From NCBI RefSeq assembly GCF_900100085.1, contig NZ_FNEJ01000009.1, forward strand, positions 124,001-188,000: 64,000 nucleotides of DNA. The letters run 5' to 3'. Position 1 is the first letter of the stretch. The number at the start of each line of letters is the position of its first letter. Source of the stretch: Salipiger marinus (GTDB taxonomy: Bacteria > Pseudomonadota > Alphaproteobacteria > Rhodobacterales > Rhodobacteraceae). Shown in pieces: positions 55,486 through 64,000 of this stretch. The notes under the pieces are model-generated. The model was given only the letters and a program-made list of their open reading frames with translations. It had not been told where the DNA came from and did not search any database. A program made the translations under genes and the position numbers.

Positions 55486-56262
55486 ATGATTTACGACACG
55501 ATCCGATACGATCTGGCCGAGGACGTGGCGGTGGTCACGCTCGCCCGCCCGGAGGTGATGAACGCGCTCAGCAGCCAGATGCGGGCCGAAATCACCCATG
55601 CCGTCCAGCAGGGCGGGCGCGAGGCGCGGGTGGTGGTGCTGACCGGCGAGGGCCGCGCCTTCTGCTCCGGTCAGGATCTGGGCGACCGCGAAAGTGCCGC
55701 CAGCATCGATCTGGAACGGGTGCTGCGCGACGAATACATCCCCATGCTCAACGCCATCGCCGACTGCCCGCGCCCGACCATCGCTGCGGTGAACGGCGCG
55801 GCGGCGGGCGCCGGGGCCAATCTGGCGCTGGCCGCCGATGTGGTCATCGCGGCGGACTCCGCGTTTTTTATGCAGGCCTTTGCCCGGATCGGACTGATCC
55901 CGGACGCGGGCGGCACATGGGCGCTGCCCCGGCAGATGGGGCTGGCCAAGGCCATGGGGACGGCGCTCTTTGCTGACCGGATCAGCGCGGCGCAGGCCGA
56001 ACGCTGGGGCATGATCTGGGAAGCGGTGCCCGATGCCGAATTCGATGCCGTCTGGCGCGCCCGCGCCGCGCATCTGGCGCAGGGCCCGTCAGAGGCCTAT
56101 GCCCGCATCAAGACCGCGCTGCGCCGCGCCTTCGACAATGACCTGCAGACCCAGCTGACGCTGGAGGCGCAACTGCAGGGCGAATGCGGCATGACCCGCG
56201 ATTTCAAGGAAGGCGTCGTGGCCTTTCACGAAAAGCGCAGCCCCCGCTTCGAAGGCCGCTAG
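55486..56262 (+). CDS. Enoyl-CoA hydratase/isomerase family, PaaG-like
   Basis: A 258-residue crotonase. Oxyanion motifs: GEGRAFCSGQDLGDRE (about 54-69) and NGAAAGAGANLALAADVV (about 100-117). The segment IGLIPDAGGTWALPRQMG carries Asp in the position used by PaaG/isomerase-type enzymes, so ring-1,2-epoxyphenylacetyl-CoA isomerase or a cis/trans enoyl isomerase is more likely than a classical hydratase. No other paa genes are nearby. The ATG at 55486 follows AAGGCGGAGA. It begins 46 bases after ccmH. Confidence 0.88.
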   Translation: MIYDTIRYDLAEDVAVVTLARPEVMNALSSQMRAEITHAVQQGGREARVVVLTGEGRAFCSGQDLGDRESAASIDLERVLRDEYIPMLNAIADCPRPTIAAVNGAAAGAGANLALAADVVIAADSAFFMQAFARIGLIPDAGGTWALPRQMGLAKAMGTALFADRISAAQAERWGMIWEAVPDAEFDAVWRARAAHLAQGPSEAYARIKTALRRAFDNDLQTQLTLEAQLQGECGMTRDFKEGVVAFHEKRSPRFEGR

Positions 56263-56283
56263 ATCCTTGCCGCATTGATGAAT

Positions 56284-56309
56284 GCGCCACCCTTTGCAGT
56301 AAGTGGCGC
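56284..56309 (+). terminator. Stem-loop after the PaaG-like gene
   Basis: GCGCCAC (56284-56290) and GTGGCGC (56303-56309) pair around a 12-base loop, 21 bases after the stop codon. There is no T-tract, so termination is tentative. Confidence 0.4.
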
Positions 56310-56426
56310 CAGTACCAAAAAGGCCGCAGTGTGAGGACTGCTTCGAGCCCTTCCGGGACATTTTCCCGCAAGACATTGCGAAAGCGTGGCAACCTGACTA
56401 GGTGTAGTGGCCCTACCACAGGAGAT

Positions 56427-56540
56427 ATGCTCGCCATGGACAAGACTTCCGCCGCTTTCACCCTTTCGGTTTTGTCGCGAGAAGTCCTGTCCCATGCCTG
56501 CATCCATTTCCCTGTCCAGCCTGTCTTGGTCCACACCTGA
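56427..56540 (+). CDS. Candidate leader peptide of the ABC-F gene
   Basis: A 37-codon frame with a good AGGAG 2-6 bases before the ATG at 56427 (and a second in-frame ATG at 56436). The peptide opens MLAMDKTSAAFTLSVLSREV and ends in a Val/Pro-rich stretch, PVQPVLVHT. It runs out of frame into the ABC-F gene and stops 47 bases inside it. Translated uORFs of this type control ribosome-protection ABC-F genes elsewhere. That it is translated here is inference, and chance occurrence is possible. Confidence 0.35.
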   Translation: MLAMDKTSAAFTLSVLSREVLSHACIHFPVQPVLVHT

Positions 56541-58077
56541 CGGCACACCGCTTTTTACCGATCTCGACCTGACCTTTGGCTCCGAGCGCACCGGCTTGGT
56601 CGGTCGCAACGGGTCTGGAAAGAGCACGCTTCTGCGTCTGATCGCGGGCCATGCGCGCCCTGCCTCCGGGCGGATCCACGTGACGGGCTCGGTTGCCATG
56701 ATGCGTCAGGAGGCGCTGGAGCATCCGCAACAGACTGTCGCTGAACTACTTGGCGCATGGCACGCCCTGAACCTGCTAGACCGGGCAGAGCGCGGCCAAG
56801 CGACGGTCGAGGAACTGGCCGAGGCGGACTGGACGCTGCCGGCCCGGATCGAGGCGGCGCTCGCTCGGTGCGATTTGGCGGTCGACCCGCGGACCCGGCT
56901 CGCGAGCCTCTCCGGCGGTCAGCGCAGCAGGGCGGCCCTAGCCTCTCTGATCTTGGCGGAACCCGATTTCTTGCTCATGGATGAGCCGACGAACAATCTC
57001 GACCGGGCGGGCCGTCGCGCAGTTGTCGACCTCCTTCGCAGCTGGACCGGTGGCGTGATCGTTGCAAGCCACGATCGCGAGCTTCTGGAGGGGATGGACG
57101 CCATCGTCGAACTCACCTCTCTGGGCGCAGCGCGCTATGGGGGCAACTACAGCGCCTTCCGGCAACAGAGGGAGAGCGAGCGCGCCACCGCGGCGCAGGA
57201 TCTGGCCCATGCGGAAAAGACCCAGGCCGAGGCGGCGCGCCGCGCGCAACAAGCGGCTGAGCAAAAGGCGCAGAAGGACAGTGCCGGACGCAGGTCTCGG
57301 GCACGGGGCGGCCAGCCGAAAATCCTCATGGACGCCGCCAAGGGCCGCGCGGAAGCCTCTGGCGGTGCGGGGTCGCGCCTGCGTGACGCGCGGCGAGACG
57401 CAGCAGAGGATGCGCTTGCCGCCGCGCGCGAGAAGGTCGAGGTGCTGACCCCCATCCACATGGAGATCGCACCTAGCGGCCTTGCCGCGGGCAGGACCGT
57501 CCTGACCCTGGACCGGGTGACCGGCGGGCACGATCCCGCAGTTCCGGTGCTCGAGAACCTGTCGCTCACCCTTACCGGACCCGAGCGGGTTGTGATCGCG
57601 GGCCCGAATGGCAGTGGCAAGACCACCCTCCTGGAGTTGATCACAGGGGCGCTCCGGCCAGCGGCTGGAGCGGTGCAGGTCAGCGTGGCCTGGGCGGTGC
57701 TGGATCAGCATGTCGGGTTTCTGGCTCGCGACCGGACCCTGCTCGAGGCGTTCCGCGACCGGAACCCGAAGGCCAGCACGCAGATGGCCCACGCCGCATT
57801 GGCCCGCTTCGGGTTTCGCGCGAGCGATGCCCTGCGCCGCGCGGACGGACTAAGCGGCGGCGAAAAGCTGCGCGCCGGGCTCGCATGCGTTCTTGGTGGC
57901 ACGCCACCGCCACAGCTTCTGCTTCTGGACGAGCCGACGAACCATCTGGATATGGAAGGGGTCGACGCGCTGGAAGCAGCACTGGCGTCCTACGATGGGG
58001 CGGTGATTGCGGTCAGCCACGACCGAGCCTTTCTCGATTCTCTTCGACCGGACAGGATCGTGTCTTTGAAGGAGTGA
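56494..58077 (+). CDS. ABC-F family ATPase (tandem nucleotide-binding domains, no membrane part)
   Basis: A 527-residue soluble protein with two ABC modules. NBD1: Walker A GRNGSGKST (37-45), LSGGQRSR, LLMDEPTNNLD. NBD2: GPNGSGKTT, LSGGEKLRAG, LLLDEPTNHLD. A charged, helix-prone linker (about 220-310, rich in Ala, Glu, Arg and Gln) separates them. ABC-F proteins bind the ribosomal E site and can relieve antibiotic stalling or tune translation; no member-specific resistance can be assigned. The ATG at 56494 has only a weak GAGAAG upstream and overlaps a leader ORF that has a better ribosome site. The sequence looks less GC-biased than its neighbours, which suggests transfer. Confidence 0.88.
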   Translation: MPASISLSSLSWSTPDGTPLFTDLDLTFGSERTGLVGRNGSGKSTLLRLIAGHARPASGRIHVTGSVAMMRQEALEHPQQTVAELLGAWHALNLLDRAERGQATVEELAEADWTLPARIEAALARCDLAVDPRTRLASLSGGQRSRAALASLILAEPDFLLMDEPTNNLDRAGRRAVVDLLRSWTGGVIVASHDRELLEGMDAIVELTSLGAARYGGNYSAFRQQRESERATAAQDLAHAEKTQAEAARRAQQAAEQKAQKDSAGRRSRARGGQPKILMDAAKGRAEASGGAGSRLRDARRDAAEDALAAAREKVEVLTPIHMEIAPSGLAAGRTVLTLDRVTGGHDPAVPVLENLSLTLTGPERVVIAGPNGSGKTTLLELITGALRPAAGAVQVSVAWAVLDQHVGFLARDRTLLEAFRDRNPKASTQMAHAALARFGFRASDALRRADGLSGGEKLRAGLACVLGGTPPPQLLLLDEPTNHLDMEGVDALEAALASYDGAVIAVSHDRAFLDSLRPDRIVSLKE

Positions 58078-58525
58078 CCGCTTATCCGCGGAGGGGCCCT
58101 CTGGCAGCCTGCGGCGTCGAGCCCTTGCCGGACGGACGGTCACGCCATCCCGCTTGCGGGCTTTTGATTACAGTCCGTCAACGGGGGCGAGCACTGCGGC
58201 TGGCATCAGGCTTGATGCGCAAATCCGAATATCCAAGGCCACGACATACCGCGCCCATCAGCGCGAATTCCAGACTTGGGATGATCTTCAGTGGTGGTGA
58301 GCATGCGCTGACGAAGGCACCTAGCGCGGCTATGGCACCCCTGACCCCGCTCAAGCTGATGTGGGCTGCCAGATCCGGCGCGTCCACAACCCGTGGGAAC
58401 GTCACTCGACGCTGGGGCCTTCGAGGACCGAGTTATGCAAACCTAACCCTTTGTCCACGGAACCGGCAGCAGATCAAGCTGGCTGTTCTATGCGTTGTGG
58501 CAGGCGCGCGGATCCGTGTTACGGC
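58078..58525. other. Gene-poor stretch of unusual composition between the ABC-F gene and gltA
   Basis: About 450 bases with no convincing gene on either strand. Composition is less GC-rich than the surroundings, with many stops. The longest frame is a 75-codon one on the minus strand (58178-58405), with a peptide ending GLGYSDLRIKPDASRSARPR that I do not recognise. It may be the decayed remnant of DNA acquired with the ABC-F gene. No terminal inverted repeats were found. Confidence 0.4.
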
Positions 58526-58551
58526 AAAGGGCCGCCCTTGGGGCGGCCCTT
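58526..58551 (-). terminator. Intrinsic terminator of gltA
   Basis: On the minus strand: AAGGGCCGCCC CAA GGGCGGCCC followed by TTT. It is a perfect 9-base GC stem with a 3-base loop, 23 bases after the gltA stop. Confidence 0.85.
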
Positions 58552-58573
58552 GCGGTCTTTAAGGCGTTTCGGA

Positions 58574-59869
58574 TCAGCGGTTCTCGATGTCCACGTAATC
58601 GCGGGTCGTGTTGCCCTGATAAAGCTGGCGCGGGCGGCCAATCTTCATCTGCGGATCGGCAAGCTGCTCTTTCCACTGCGAAATCCAGCCCACCGTGCGC
58701 GACAGCGCAAAGATCGGCGTGAACATCGAGGTGGGGAAGCCCATCGCCTCGAGGATGATGCCGGAATAGAAGTCCACGTTCGGGAACAGCTTCTTCTCGG
58801 CGAAATACTCATCCGCCAGCGCGATGCGCTCCAGTTCCTTGGCGACCTGCAGCAGCGGGTTGTCTTCGACGCCCAGCAGATCCAGCACCTCGTCCGCCGA
58901 CTGCTTCATCACCGTCGCGCGGGGATCGAAGTTCTTGTAGACGCGGTGGCCGAAGCCCATCAGGCGGAACGGATCGTTCTTGTCCTTGGCGCGGGCGATG
59001 TATTCCGGAATCCGGTCGACCGAGCCGATTTCCTTCAGCATCTCGAGGCAGGCCTGATTGGCGCCGCCATGGGCCGGGCCCCAGAGACAGGCGATGCCCG
59101 CCGCGATGCAGGCGAAGGGGTTCGCCCCCGAGCTGGAGGCCAGACGCACCGTCGAGGTGGAGGCGTTCTGCTCGTGATCCGCGTGCAGCGTGAAGATGCG
59201 GTCCATCGCGCGGGCGAGGATCGGATCGACGTGATAGGGCTCCGCCGGCACCGAGAAACACATGTGCAGGAAGTTCGACGCATAGTCGAGATCGTTGCGC
59301 GGATAGACGAAGGGCTGCCCGATCGAATACTTGTAGGCCCATGCCGCGATGGTCGGCATCTTGGCGATCAGCCGGTGCGACGCGATCTCGCGCTGGCGCG
59401 GATCGGCAATGTCTGTGCTGTCATGGTAGAAGGCCGACATGGCCCCGACCACGCCAACCATGGTCGCCATGGGATGCGCGTCGCGGCGGAAGCCCCGGAA
59501 GAAATACTGCATCTGTTCGTGCAGCATGGTGTGCCGGGTGATGGTGCCTTCAAAGGTTTCCAGCTCTGCCGCGGTGGGCAGTTCGCCGTAAAGCAGCAGG
59601 TAGCACACTTCGAGATAATGCGATTTGCCAGCCAGCTGGCCGATGGGGTAGCCGCGATGGGTCAGGATGCCTTCGTCGCCGTCGATGAAGGTGATCGTGC
59701 TGTCGCAGCTGGCGGTGGAGGTGAAGCCCGGGTCATAGGTAAAGACCCCGGCCTGCGCGTAAAGTTTGCGGATGTCGATCACGTCCGGCCCGGCGGTCGG
59801 CGAATAGATCGGCAGATCAAAGCTTTGATCGCCGATGGTCAACGTCGCGGTCTTCGCAGTATCAGCCAT
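58574..59869 (-). CDS. gltA: Citrate synthase
   Basis: Condenses acetyl-CoA and oxaloacetate, the entry step of the TCA cycle. It has 431 residues, the hexameric Gram-negative type. Catalytic residues lie in [34 protein letters not shown] and the late [14 protein letters not shown] (Asp). The N-terminal beta domain opens [20 protein letters not shown]. The ATG at 59869 has AAGGGA about 10 bases upstream; the ATG at 59878 is too close to it. gltX lies upstream on the same strand. Confidence 0.97.
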   Translation of the reverse strand: MADTAKTATLTIGDQSFDLPIYSPTAGPDVIDIRKLYAQAGVFTYDPGFTSTASCDSTITFIDGDEGILTHRGYPIGQLAGKSHYLEVCYLLLYGELPTAAELETFEGTITRHTMLHEQMQYFFRGFRRDAHPMATMVGVVGAMSAFYHDSTDIADPRQREIASHRLIAKMPTIAAWAYKYSIGQPFVYPRNDLDYASNFLHMCFSVPAEPYHVDPILARAMDRIFTLHADHEQNASTSTVRLASSSGANPFACIAAGIACLWGPAHGGANQACLEMLKEIGSVDRIPEYIARAKDKNDPFRLMGFGHRVYKNFDPRATVMKQSADEVLDLLGVEDNPLLQVAKELERIALADEYFAEKKLFPNVDFYSGIILEAMGFPTSMFTPIFALSRTVGWISQWKEQLADPQMKIGRPRQLYQGNTTRDYVDIENR

Positions 59870-59944
59870 GCTTGTCATATCCCTTCGTCTGAAAAGGCCA
59901 GGCGCCGCGCCCGGTCGGTCTAGTCACATGGCCCGGGGCGAGGA

Positions 59945-61351
59945 TCATTCCGCCCCGGAGGCCGCTGCCTGTCCGAGCCGGAGAAGCGATTCCTCGCGGC
60001 CGAGCACCAGCATCATGTCGAACACGCTCGGAGTCACGCTGCGCCCGGAAAGGGCGGCGCGCAGGGGGCCAGCCAGCTTGGCAAATTTGGTGCCGTGCTC
60101 TTCGGCAAAGCGAGCGGTCACCCCTTCGAGCTCTTCTCGCGTCCAGCTAGCACTTTGCAGATGCGGCGTCAACGCAGCCAGTATACCACGGGATACATCA
60201 TCCAGCGACTTCAGCGCCTTATCGTCCGGCACCACCGGCGTATCCGTCAGCACAAAATGCGCTTTCTCAAGCAGTTCCGGGAAGGTCTTGGCCCGTTCCT
60301 TCAGGCAGGGCATGGCGCGGGCCATGCCGTCGCGCTGCGCCTCGGTCAGGGCGGGCAGACCGGCTGCGGCCAGATAGGCCTCCAGTTCGTGCAGCAGCGC
60401 AGCATCGTCGCCCATGGCGATGTGCTGGCCGCAGAGATGTTCCAGTTTCTTGAAATCCAGCCGCGCGGGCGCCTTGCCGATTCCCGACAGATCGAACCAC
60501 TGCTGCGCCTGCGTGTCGGTGAAGACCTCGTCATCGCCATGACCCCAGCCCAGCCGGGCAAGGTAGTTGCGCATGCCCGCCGCCGGGTAGCCCAGCTTCT
60601 GGTATTCGTCGACGCCAAGTGCGCCATGCCGCTTCGACAGCTTCTTGCCATCGGGGCCGTGGATCAGCGGAATATGGGCATAGACCGGCAGCGGCCAGTC
60701 CATGCTGGTGTAAATCCCCATCTGGCGGGCCGCGTTGTTCAGGTGGTCATCCCCCCGGATCACATGCGTGACACCCATGTCGTGATCGTCCACCACCACG
60801 GCCAGCATATAAACCGGCGTGCCATCGGAACGTAAAAGAATCATGTCATCCAGCTGATCATTGCGGATGGTCACGCGGCCCTGCACCTCGTCCTCGATCA
60901 CCGTCTCGCCGGTTTCGGGGGTGCGCAGGCGGATCACGAACGGGGCGTCAGGATGGCTGGCGGGATCGGCGTCGCGCCACGGGCTGCGGAACAGCGTGGA
61001 CTGTCCGGCCTCGCGCGCCGCTTCGCGGAACGCCTCGATCTCGTCCTGGGTGGAGAAGCATTTATAGGCGCGGCCCTTGGCCAGCAGCTCATGCGCCACC
61101 TCGGCATGGCGGGGGGCGCGGTCGAACTGGCTGATGACCTCGCCATCATGGTCGAGCCCCAGCCACTCCAGCCCCTTGAGGATGGCGGCGGTGGCTTCGG
61201 GGGTGGACCGGGCGCGGTCGGTATCCTCGATCCGCAGCAGGAACTTGCCGCCGCGGCCCCGGGCGTAAAGCCAGTTGAACAGCGCCGTGCGCGCGCCGCC
61301 GATATGCAGATAGCCCGTGGGCGAGGGCGCGAAACGGGTGACGACCGTCAT
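59945..61351 (-). CDS. gltX: Glutamyl-tRNA synthetase
   Basis: A 468-residue class I aminoacyl-tRNA synthetase that charges tRNA(Glu), and in many alphaproteobacteria also tRNA(Gln). The HIGH-type motif is [17 protein letters not shown] (about 7-23), and KMSKS reads KLSKRHG (about 236-242). The anticodon-binding C-terminal half ends [13 protein letters not shown]. Alphaproteobacteria often carry two GltX copies; only this one is here. The start [13 protein letters not shown] is standard. It is divergent from comEC with 75 bases between starts. Confidence 0.97.
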   Translation of the reverse strand: MTVVTRFAPSPTGYLHIGGARTALFNWLYARGRGGKFLLRIEDTDRARSTPEATAAILKGLEWLGLDHDGEVISQFDRAPRHAEVAHELLAKGRAYKCFSTQDEIEAFREAAREAGQSTLFRSPWRDADPASHPDAPFVIRLRTPETGETVIEDEVQGRVTIRNDQLDDMILLRSDGTPVYMLAVVVDDHDMGVTHVIRGDDHLNNAARQMGIYTSMDWPLPVYAHIPLIHGPDGKKLSKRHGALGVDEYQKLGYPAAGMRNYLARLGWGHGDDEVFTDTQAQQWFDLSGIGKAPARLDFKKLEHLCGQHIAMGDDAALLHELEAYLAAAGLPALTEAQRDGMARAMPCLKERAKTFPELLEKAHFVLTDTPVVPDDKALKSLDDVSRGILAALTPHLQSASWTREELEGVTARFAEEHGTKFAKLAGPLRAALSGRSVTPSVFDMMLVLGREESLLRLGQAAASGAE

Positions 61352-61426
61352 AGATTTAACCTCCCGGTAACCGTGTTGGGCGTAGGGTCTGGCGTTCCTT
61401 AACCAGAGGGCGGCGCAGGGGCAAGC

Positions 61427-63481
61427 ATGGGGCACGGGCTGGGCCGGATCGGGACGGAGCTGGAAGGCCAGCGCGGGCATCTGTTTCCTTGGGTGCCGGT
61501 GTTTCTGGGCGTGGGCATCGGCGTCTATTTCCTGTGGCCGTCAGAGCCTGCGCTGCTGCTGCTGGCGCTGGCCGGTGGTGCGGGCGTGCTGCCGCTGCTG
61601 GTGCAGCACCGTCTGCCGCCGGGGCTGGCCCCGCTGCCTGTGGCGCTGGGGCTTGCGCTCTGCGGTTTTGCGCTGGCGGGGGGGCGGGCGCATCTGGTGG
61701 CCGGGCCGCAGATCGACTTTCGCTATTATGGCCCGATCGAAGGGCGGATTGCCGGCATCGACCGCTCCGCCTCGGATGCGGTGCGGCTGGTGCTGGACCG
61801 GGTGGTGCTGGACATGCCCCCCGACCGTGTGCCGCAGCGCGTGCGGGTGGCGCTGCATGGCGACCAGCACCAGCTTGATCCGCAGCCGGGCCAGCGGGTC
61901 ATCCTGACCGGCCATCTGGCCGCCCCCGGTGGCGCGGTAGAGCCGGGCGGCTTCGATTTCCGCCGCAATGCGTGGTTCCTGCGCCTTGGCGCCGTGGGCT
62001 ATACCCGCACGCCGGTGTTGCTGCTGGCAGAGCCCGAGGGCGGGCAGGTGGTGCTGCGCTCGCGTATGGCGCTGTCGCACCGGGTGCAGGCGCGCCTGCC
62101 GGGCGAGACCGGCGCCTTTGCCGCAGCGCTGGTCACCGGGGACCGCAGCGCCATGTCGCAGGCGACGCTGGAGGCGCTGAGGCGCAGCAATCTGGCACAT
62201 CTTCTGGCCATTTCCGGGCTGCATATGGGGCTGCTGGCGGGCTTCGTCTTTGGCGCGCTGCGGGTGGCGCTGCTGCTGGTGCCGCATGTCCGGCATTACT
62301 GGCCGGTCAAGAAGATCGCGGCGGCGGCGGGGCTTGCGGCGGCGGCAGGCTATCTCGCGCTGTCCGGGGGCAACGTCGCCACGGAACGTGCCTTTGTCAT
62401 GGTTGCGGTGATGCTGGGCGCGGTGATGCTGGACCGTCGCGCGCTGTCGCTGCGGGCGGTGGCGCTGGCGGCGCTGATCGTGCTGGCGCTGCGTCCCGAG
62501 GCGCTGCTTGGCCCCGGCTTCCAGATGTCCTTTGCCGCCACCGTGGCGCTGGTGGCGGTGTTCGGCGCACTGCGCGATCTGGGGCACGAGCGCGCGGTGC
62601 CGGGCTGGGCGCGGGGGGCGATGTCGCTGCTGGTCTCGTCGCTGACCGCCTCGCTCGCCACCGGCCCCATCGCCATGGTGCATTTCAACCTGCTGTCGCA
62701 ATACGGGCTGCTGGCCAATCTGGTGTCGGTGCCGGTCATGGGGCTGCTCATCATGCCCATGGCGGTGATGGCGGCGCTGCTGATGCCGCTGGGGCTGGAC
62801 TGGATCGCCTTTGCGGTGATGGCGCCGGGGCTGGACTGGATCCTTGCCGTCGCGCAGGAGGTGGCGGGCTGGCAGGGCGCCTCGCGGCAGGTGGTGGCGC
62901 CCGGTCCCTTGGTGCTGCCGCTGCTGGCGGCGGGCGGGCTGATGCTGGCGCTGTGGCAGGGGCATGGGCGCTGGACCGGGCTGGCGCCCCTGCTGCTGGC
63001 GGCGCTGCTGTGGTCGCAGACCGCGCGGCCCGATCTGCTGATCGCCGATACCGGTGGTCTGGTCGGGCTGCTGACGCCGCAGGGGCGCGCCCTGTCCAAG
63101 GCGAAGGGCAGCGGCTTTGCCGCCGAGACATGGCTGGAAAATGACGGTCAGGCAGGGGGGCAGGCCGAAGCGGCGGCGCTGTGGCCCGGACCGCCGGGGC
63201 CGGTGGCCCGGGCCGGTCTGAGGGGCCTGCAGGTGGTACATCTGCAGGGCAAGCGCGCGGCGGCGGCCTTTGGCGGCTGCACCGGCGGCGAGATCGTGGT
63301 GGCGAGCACTGACCTCGACGATCTGCCGGGCTGCGAGATCTACGATCCCGAACGGCTCGCGCGCACCGGGGCCGTGGCGCTGTGGCTGACGCAGGACGGT
63401 GCGCGCCTGCGCCATGCCAGAGAGGGGCGCGCGCGCCTGTGGCAGGACCGCCGCGCCCCCCGGTCTGCGGAAGATCAGTAG
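61427..63481 (+). CDS. comEC: ComEC/Rec2 family DNA uptake channel
   Basis: A 684-residue inner membrane protein with an N-terminal DUF4131 region, an OB-like periplasmic part (about 95-210) and the competence core from about residue 215: [34 protein letters not shown], cited here in part as [17 protein letters not shown]. The C-terminus (about 535-684) keeps the [14 protein letters not shown] strand but lacks the HxHxDH metal motif of full metallo-beta-lactamase domains. ComEC carries single-stranded DNA into the cytoplasm; in R. capsulatus it is needed to receive gene transfer agent DNA. Its stop overlaps that of convergent lexA by 7 bases. Confidence 0.92.
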   Translation: MGHGLGRIGTELEGQRGHLFPWVPVFLGVGIGVYFLWPSEPALLLLALAGGAGVLPLLVQHRLPPGLAPLPVALGLALCGFALAGGRAHLVAGPQIDFRYYGPIEGRIAGIDRSASDAVRLVLDRVVLDMPPDRVPQRVRVALHGDQHQLDPQPGQRVILTGHLAAPGGAVEPGGFDFRRNAWFLRLGAVGYTRTPVLLLAEPEGGQVVLRSRMALSHRVQARLPGETGAFAAALVTGDRSAMSQATLEALRRSNLAHLLAISGLHMGLLAGFVFGALRVALLLVPHVRHYWPVKKIAAAAGLAAAAGYLALSGGNVATERAFVMVAVMLGAVMLDRRALSLRAVALAALIVLALRPEALLGPGFQMSFAATVALVAVFGALRDLGHERAVPGWARGAMSLLVSSLTASLATGPIAMVHFNLLSQYGLLANLVSVPVMGLLIMPMAVMAALLMPLGLDWIAFAVMAPGLDWILAVAQEVAGWQGASRQVVAPGPLVLPLLAAGGLMLALWQGHGRWTGLAPLLLAALLWSQTARPDLLIADTGGLVGLLTPQGRALSKAKGSGFAAETWLENDGQAGGQAEAAALWPGPPGPVARAGLRGLQVVHLQGKRAAAAFGGCTGGEIVVASTDLDDLPGCEIYDPERLARTGAVALWLTQDGARLRHAREGRARLWQDRRAPRSAEDQ

Positions 63482-64000
63482 GTGCGGATCAGCCCGACAA
63501 GCCGTCCCTGAACCCGCACCGATCCCATCGGCAGCACCCGCGGCTCGTAAGCCGGGTTGGCAGCCTCCAGCACGATGCGGTCGCCCCGGCGGCGGAACCG
63601 CTTCAGCGTCGCCTCGTAGCCTTCGACCTGCGCCACCACGATATCGCCGTTTTCGGCAGAGGTGGTTTCGCGGATGATGACCACATCGCCGTCATTGATC
63701 CCGGCTTCGATCATGGAATCTCCCTTGACCTCCAGCGCGTAGTGGTGGGCGTTGCTGGCCAGCATCGACCCCGGCACCGCAACCTGCGGCGGAATTTCCG
63801 AGATGGATTCGATCGGCACTCCGGCGGCGATCCGGCCCAGCAGCGGCAGTTCCATCGCGTCCACCGCGGACTCGACGCCCTGCGCCTTGGCGGGGCGGGC
63901 ATCGGGACGGTCGCCATCGACCACATGTGCCACAAATCCTGCGGCCCGGCCGCCAAGGCTTTCCGGCAGCTTCACAATCTCGATCGCGCGGGCGCGATGT
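63475..64000 (-). CDS. lexA: LexA repressor (partial, N-terminus outside the window)
   Basis: The C-terminal about 174 residues of LexA, cut by the window edge. The visible part begins [17 protein letters not shown], the end of the DNA-binding domain. It then shows the self-cleavage Ala-Gly in [12 protein letters not shown], the catalytic Ser in [11 protein letters not shown] and the catalytic Lys in [11 protein letters not shown]. It ends [14 protein letters not shown]. It represses SOS genes, including uvrA here, whose GTTC-N7-GTTC box is at 1319-1333. It is convergent with comEC, with a 7-base stop overlap. Confidence 0.97.
   Translation of the reverse strand, partial: HRARAIEIVKLPESLGGRAAGFVAHVVDGDRPDARPAKAQGVESAVDAMELPLLGRIAAGVPIESISEIPPQVAVPGSMLASNAHHYALEVKGDSMIEAGINDGDVVIIRETTSAENGDIVVAQVEGYEATLKRFRRRGDRIVLEAANPAYEPRVLPMGSVRVQGRLVGLIRTY

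Noticed and set aside
52654-56073. Open frame of over 1100 codons on the minus strand opposite holin, ccmF, ccmH and the crotonase gene
   Set aside because: Same antisense artefact of high GC; composition is His/Gln/Arg/Asp-rich with no recognisable fold, and it crosses four coding genes.
58178-58405. 75-codon gene on the minus strand in the gene-poor stretch
   Set aside because: No ribosome site of note, no recognisable domain and unusual composition; kept only as part of the described stretch.

Overview
This is a GC-rich (well over 60% G+C by eye), densely packed chromosomal segment of an alphaproteobacterium of the order Rhodobacterales. The evidence is the trgA-trgB-cysK tellurite-resistance locus, a GH108 endolysin plus 3TM holin pair like the one that releases gene transfer agents, a LexA box of the GTTC-N7-GTTC type, and the gltA / gltX-comEC-lexA arrangement. 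I cannot assign a genus. No tRNA, rRNA, CRISPR array, complete IS element or replication origin was seen.

Layout. 0-1.2 kb: end of a sugar-utilisation cluster (AglK-like ATPase). 1.3-4.3 kb: uvrA behind an SOS box. 4.4-9.5 kb: a thioesterase/crotonase pair, a His/Asp-rich secreted protein, an orphan substrate-binding protein with its ATPase, and a convergent ABC-2 exporter of the type linked to PQQ-dependent alcohol oxidation. 9.7-14.2 kb: coxG-coxS-coxL-coxM, a form II (not classical CO-oxidising) molybdenum hydroxylase. 14.3-21.3 kb: late cobalamin synthesis (cobU-cobT-cobS on -, cobC-kinase-cbiB-cobD on +, cobQ on -), covering aminopropanol arm supply and nucleotide loop assembly. 21.3-24.7 kb: YitT-like protein, icd and a drug-efflux MFS. 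24.9-28.7 kb: DsbA-like protein and a valine-degradation operon (acyl-CoA dehydrogenase, 3-hydroxyisobutyryl-CoA hydrolase, 3-hydroxyisobutyrate dehydrogenase).

28.9-33.5 kb: a glycosyltransferase, a BCCT transporter with a long structured leader, and a class V aminotransferase. 33.6-41 kb: phr, trgA, trgB, cysK, a large MscS channel and an AlaX-type tRNA editor. 41-46.7 kb: DMT transporter, DUF533 protein, SelO, pirin, GNAT and nucleoside hydrolase. 46.9-50.7 kb: zwf-pgl-pgi, feeding the Entner-Doudoroff and pentose phosphate pathways, behind a LacI-type palindrome. 50.8-52.8 kb: a secreted PRC-barrel protein, then the GTA-type lysis cassette. 53-56.3 kb: ccmF-ccmH and a PaaG-like crotonase. 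56.3-58.5 kb: an ABC-F ATPase with a candidate leader peptide and a gene-poor stretch that may be acquired DNA. 58.6-64 kb: gltA and gltX on -, comEC on +, and lexA (cut by the window end).

A family of about 40-65 bp double-hairpin repeats (core AAATATCCCGGGG ... GGGGGCAGAGCCCCC) recurs at least six times between genes. The most interesting signals are this repeat family, the GTA-related genes (lysis, DNA uptake, LexA) within 13 kb, three near-perfect palindromic operators (coxG, icd and zwf upstream regions), and the leader ORF of the ABC-F gene. I did not find a system I could defend as wholly new.
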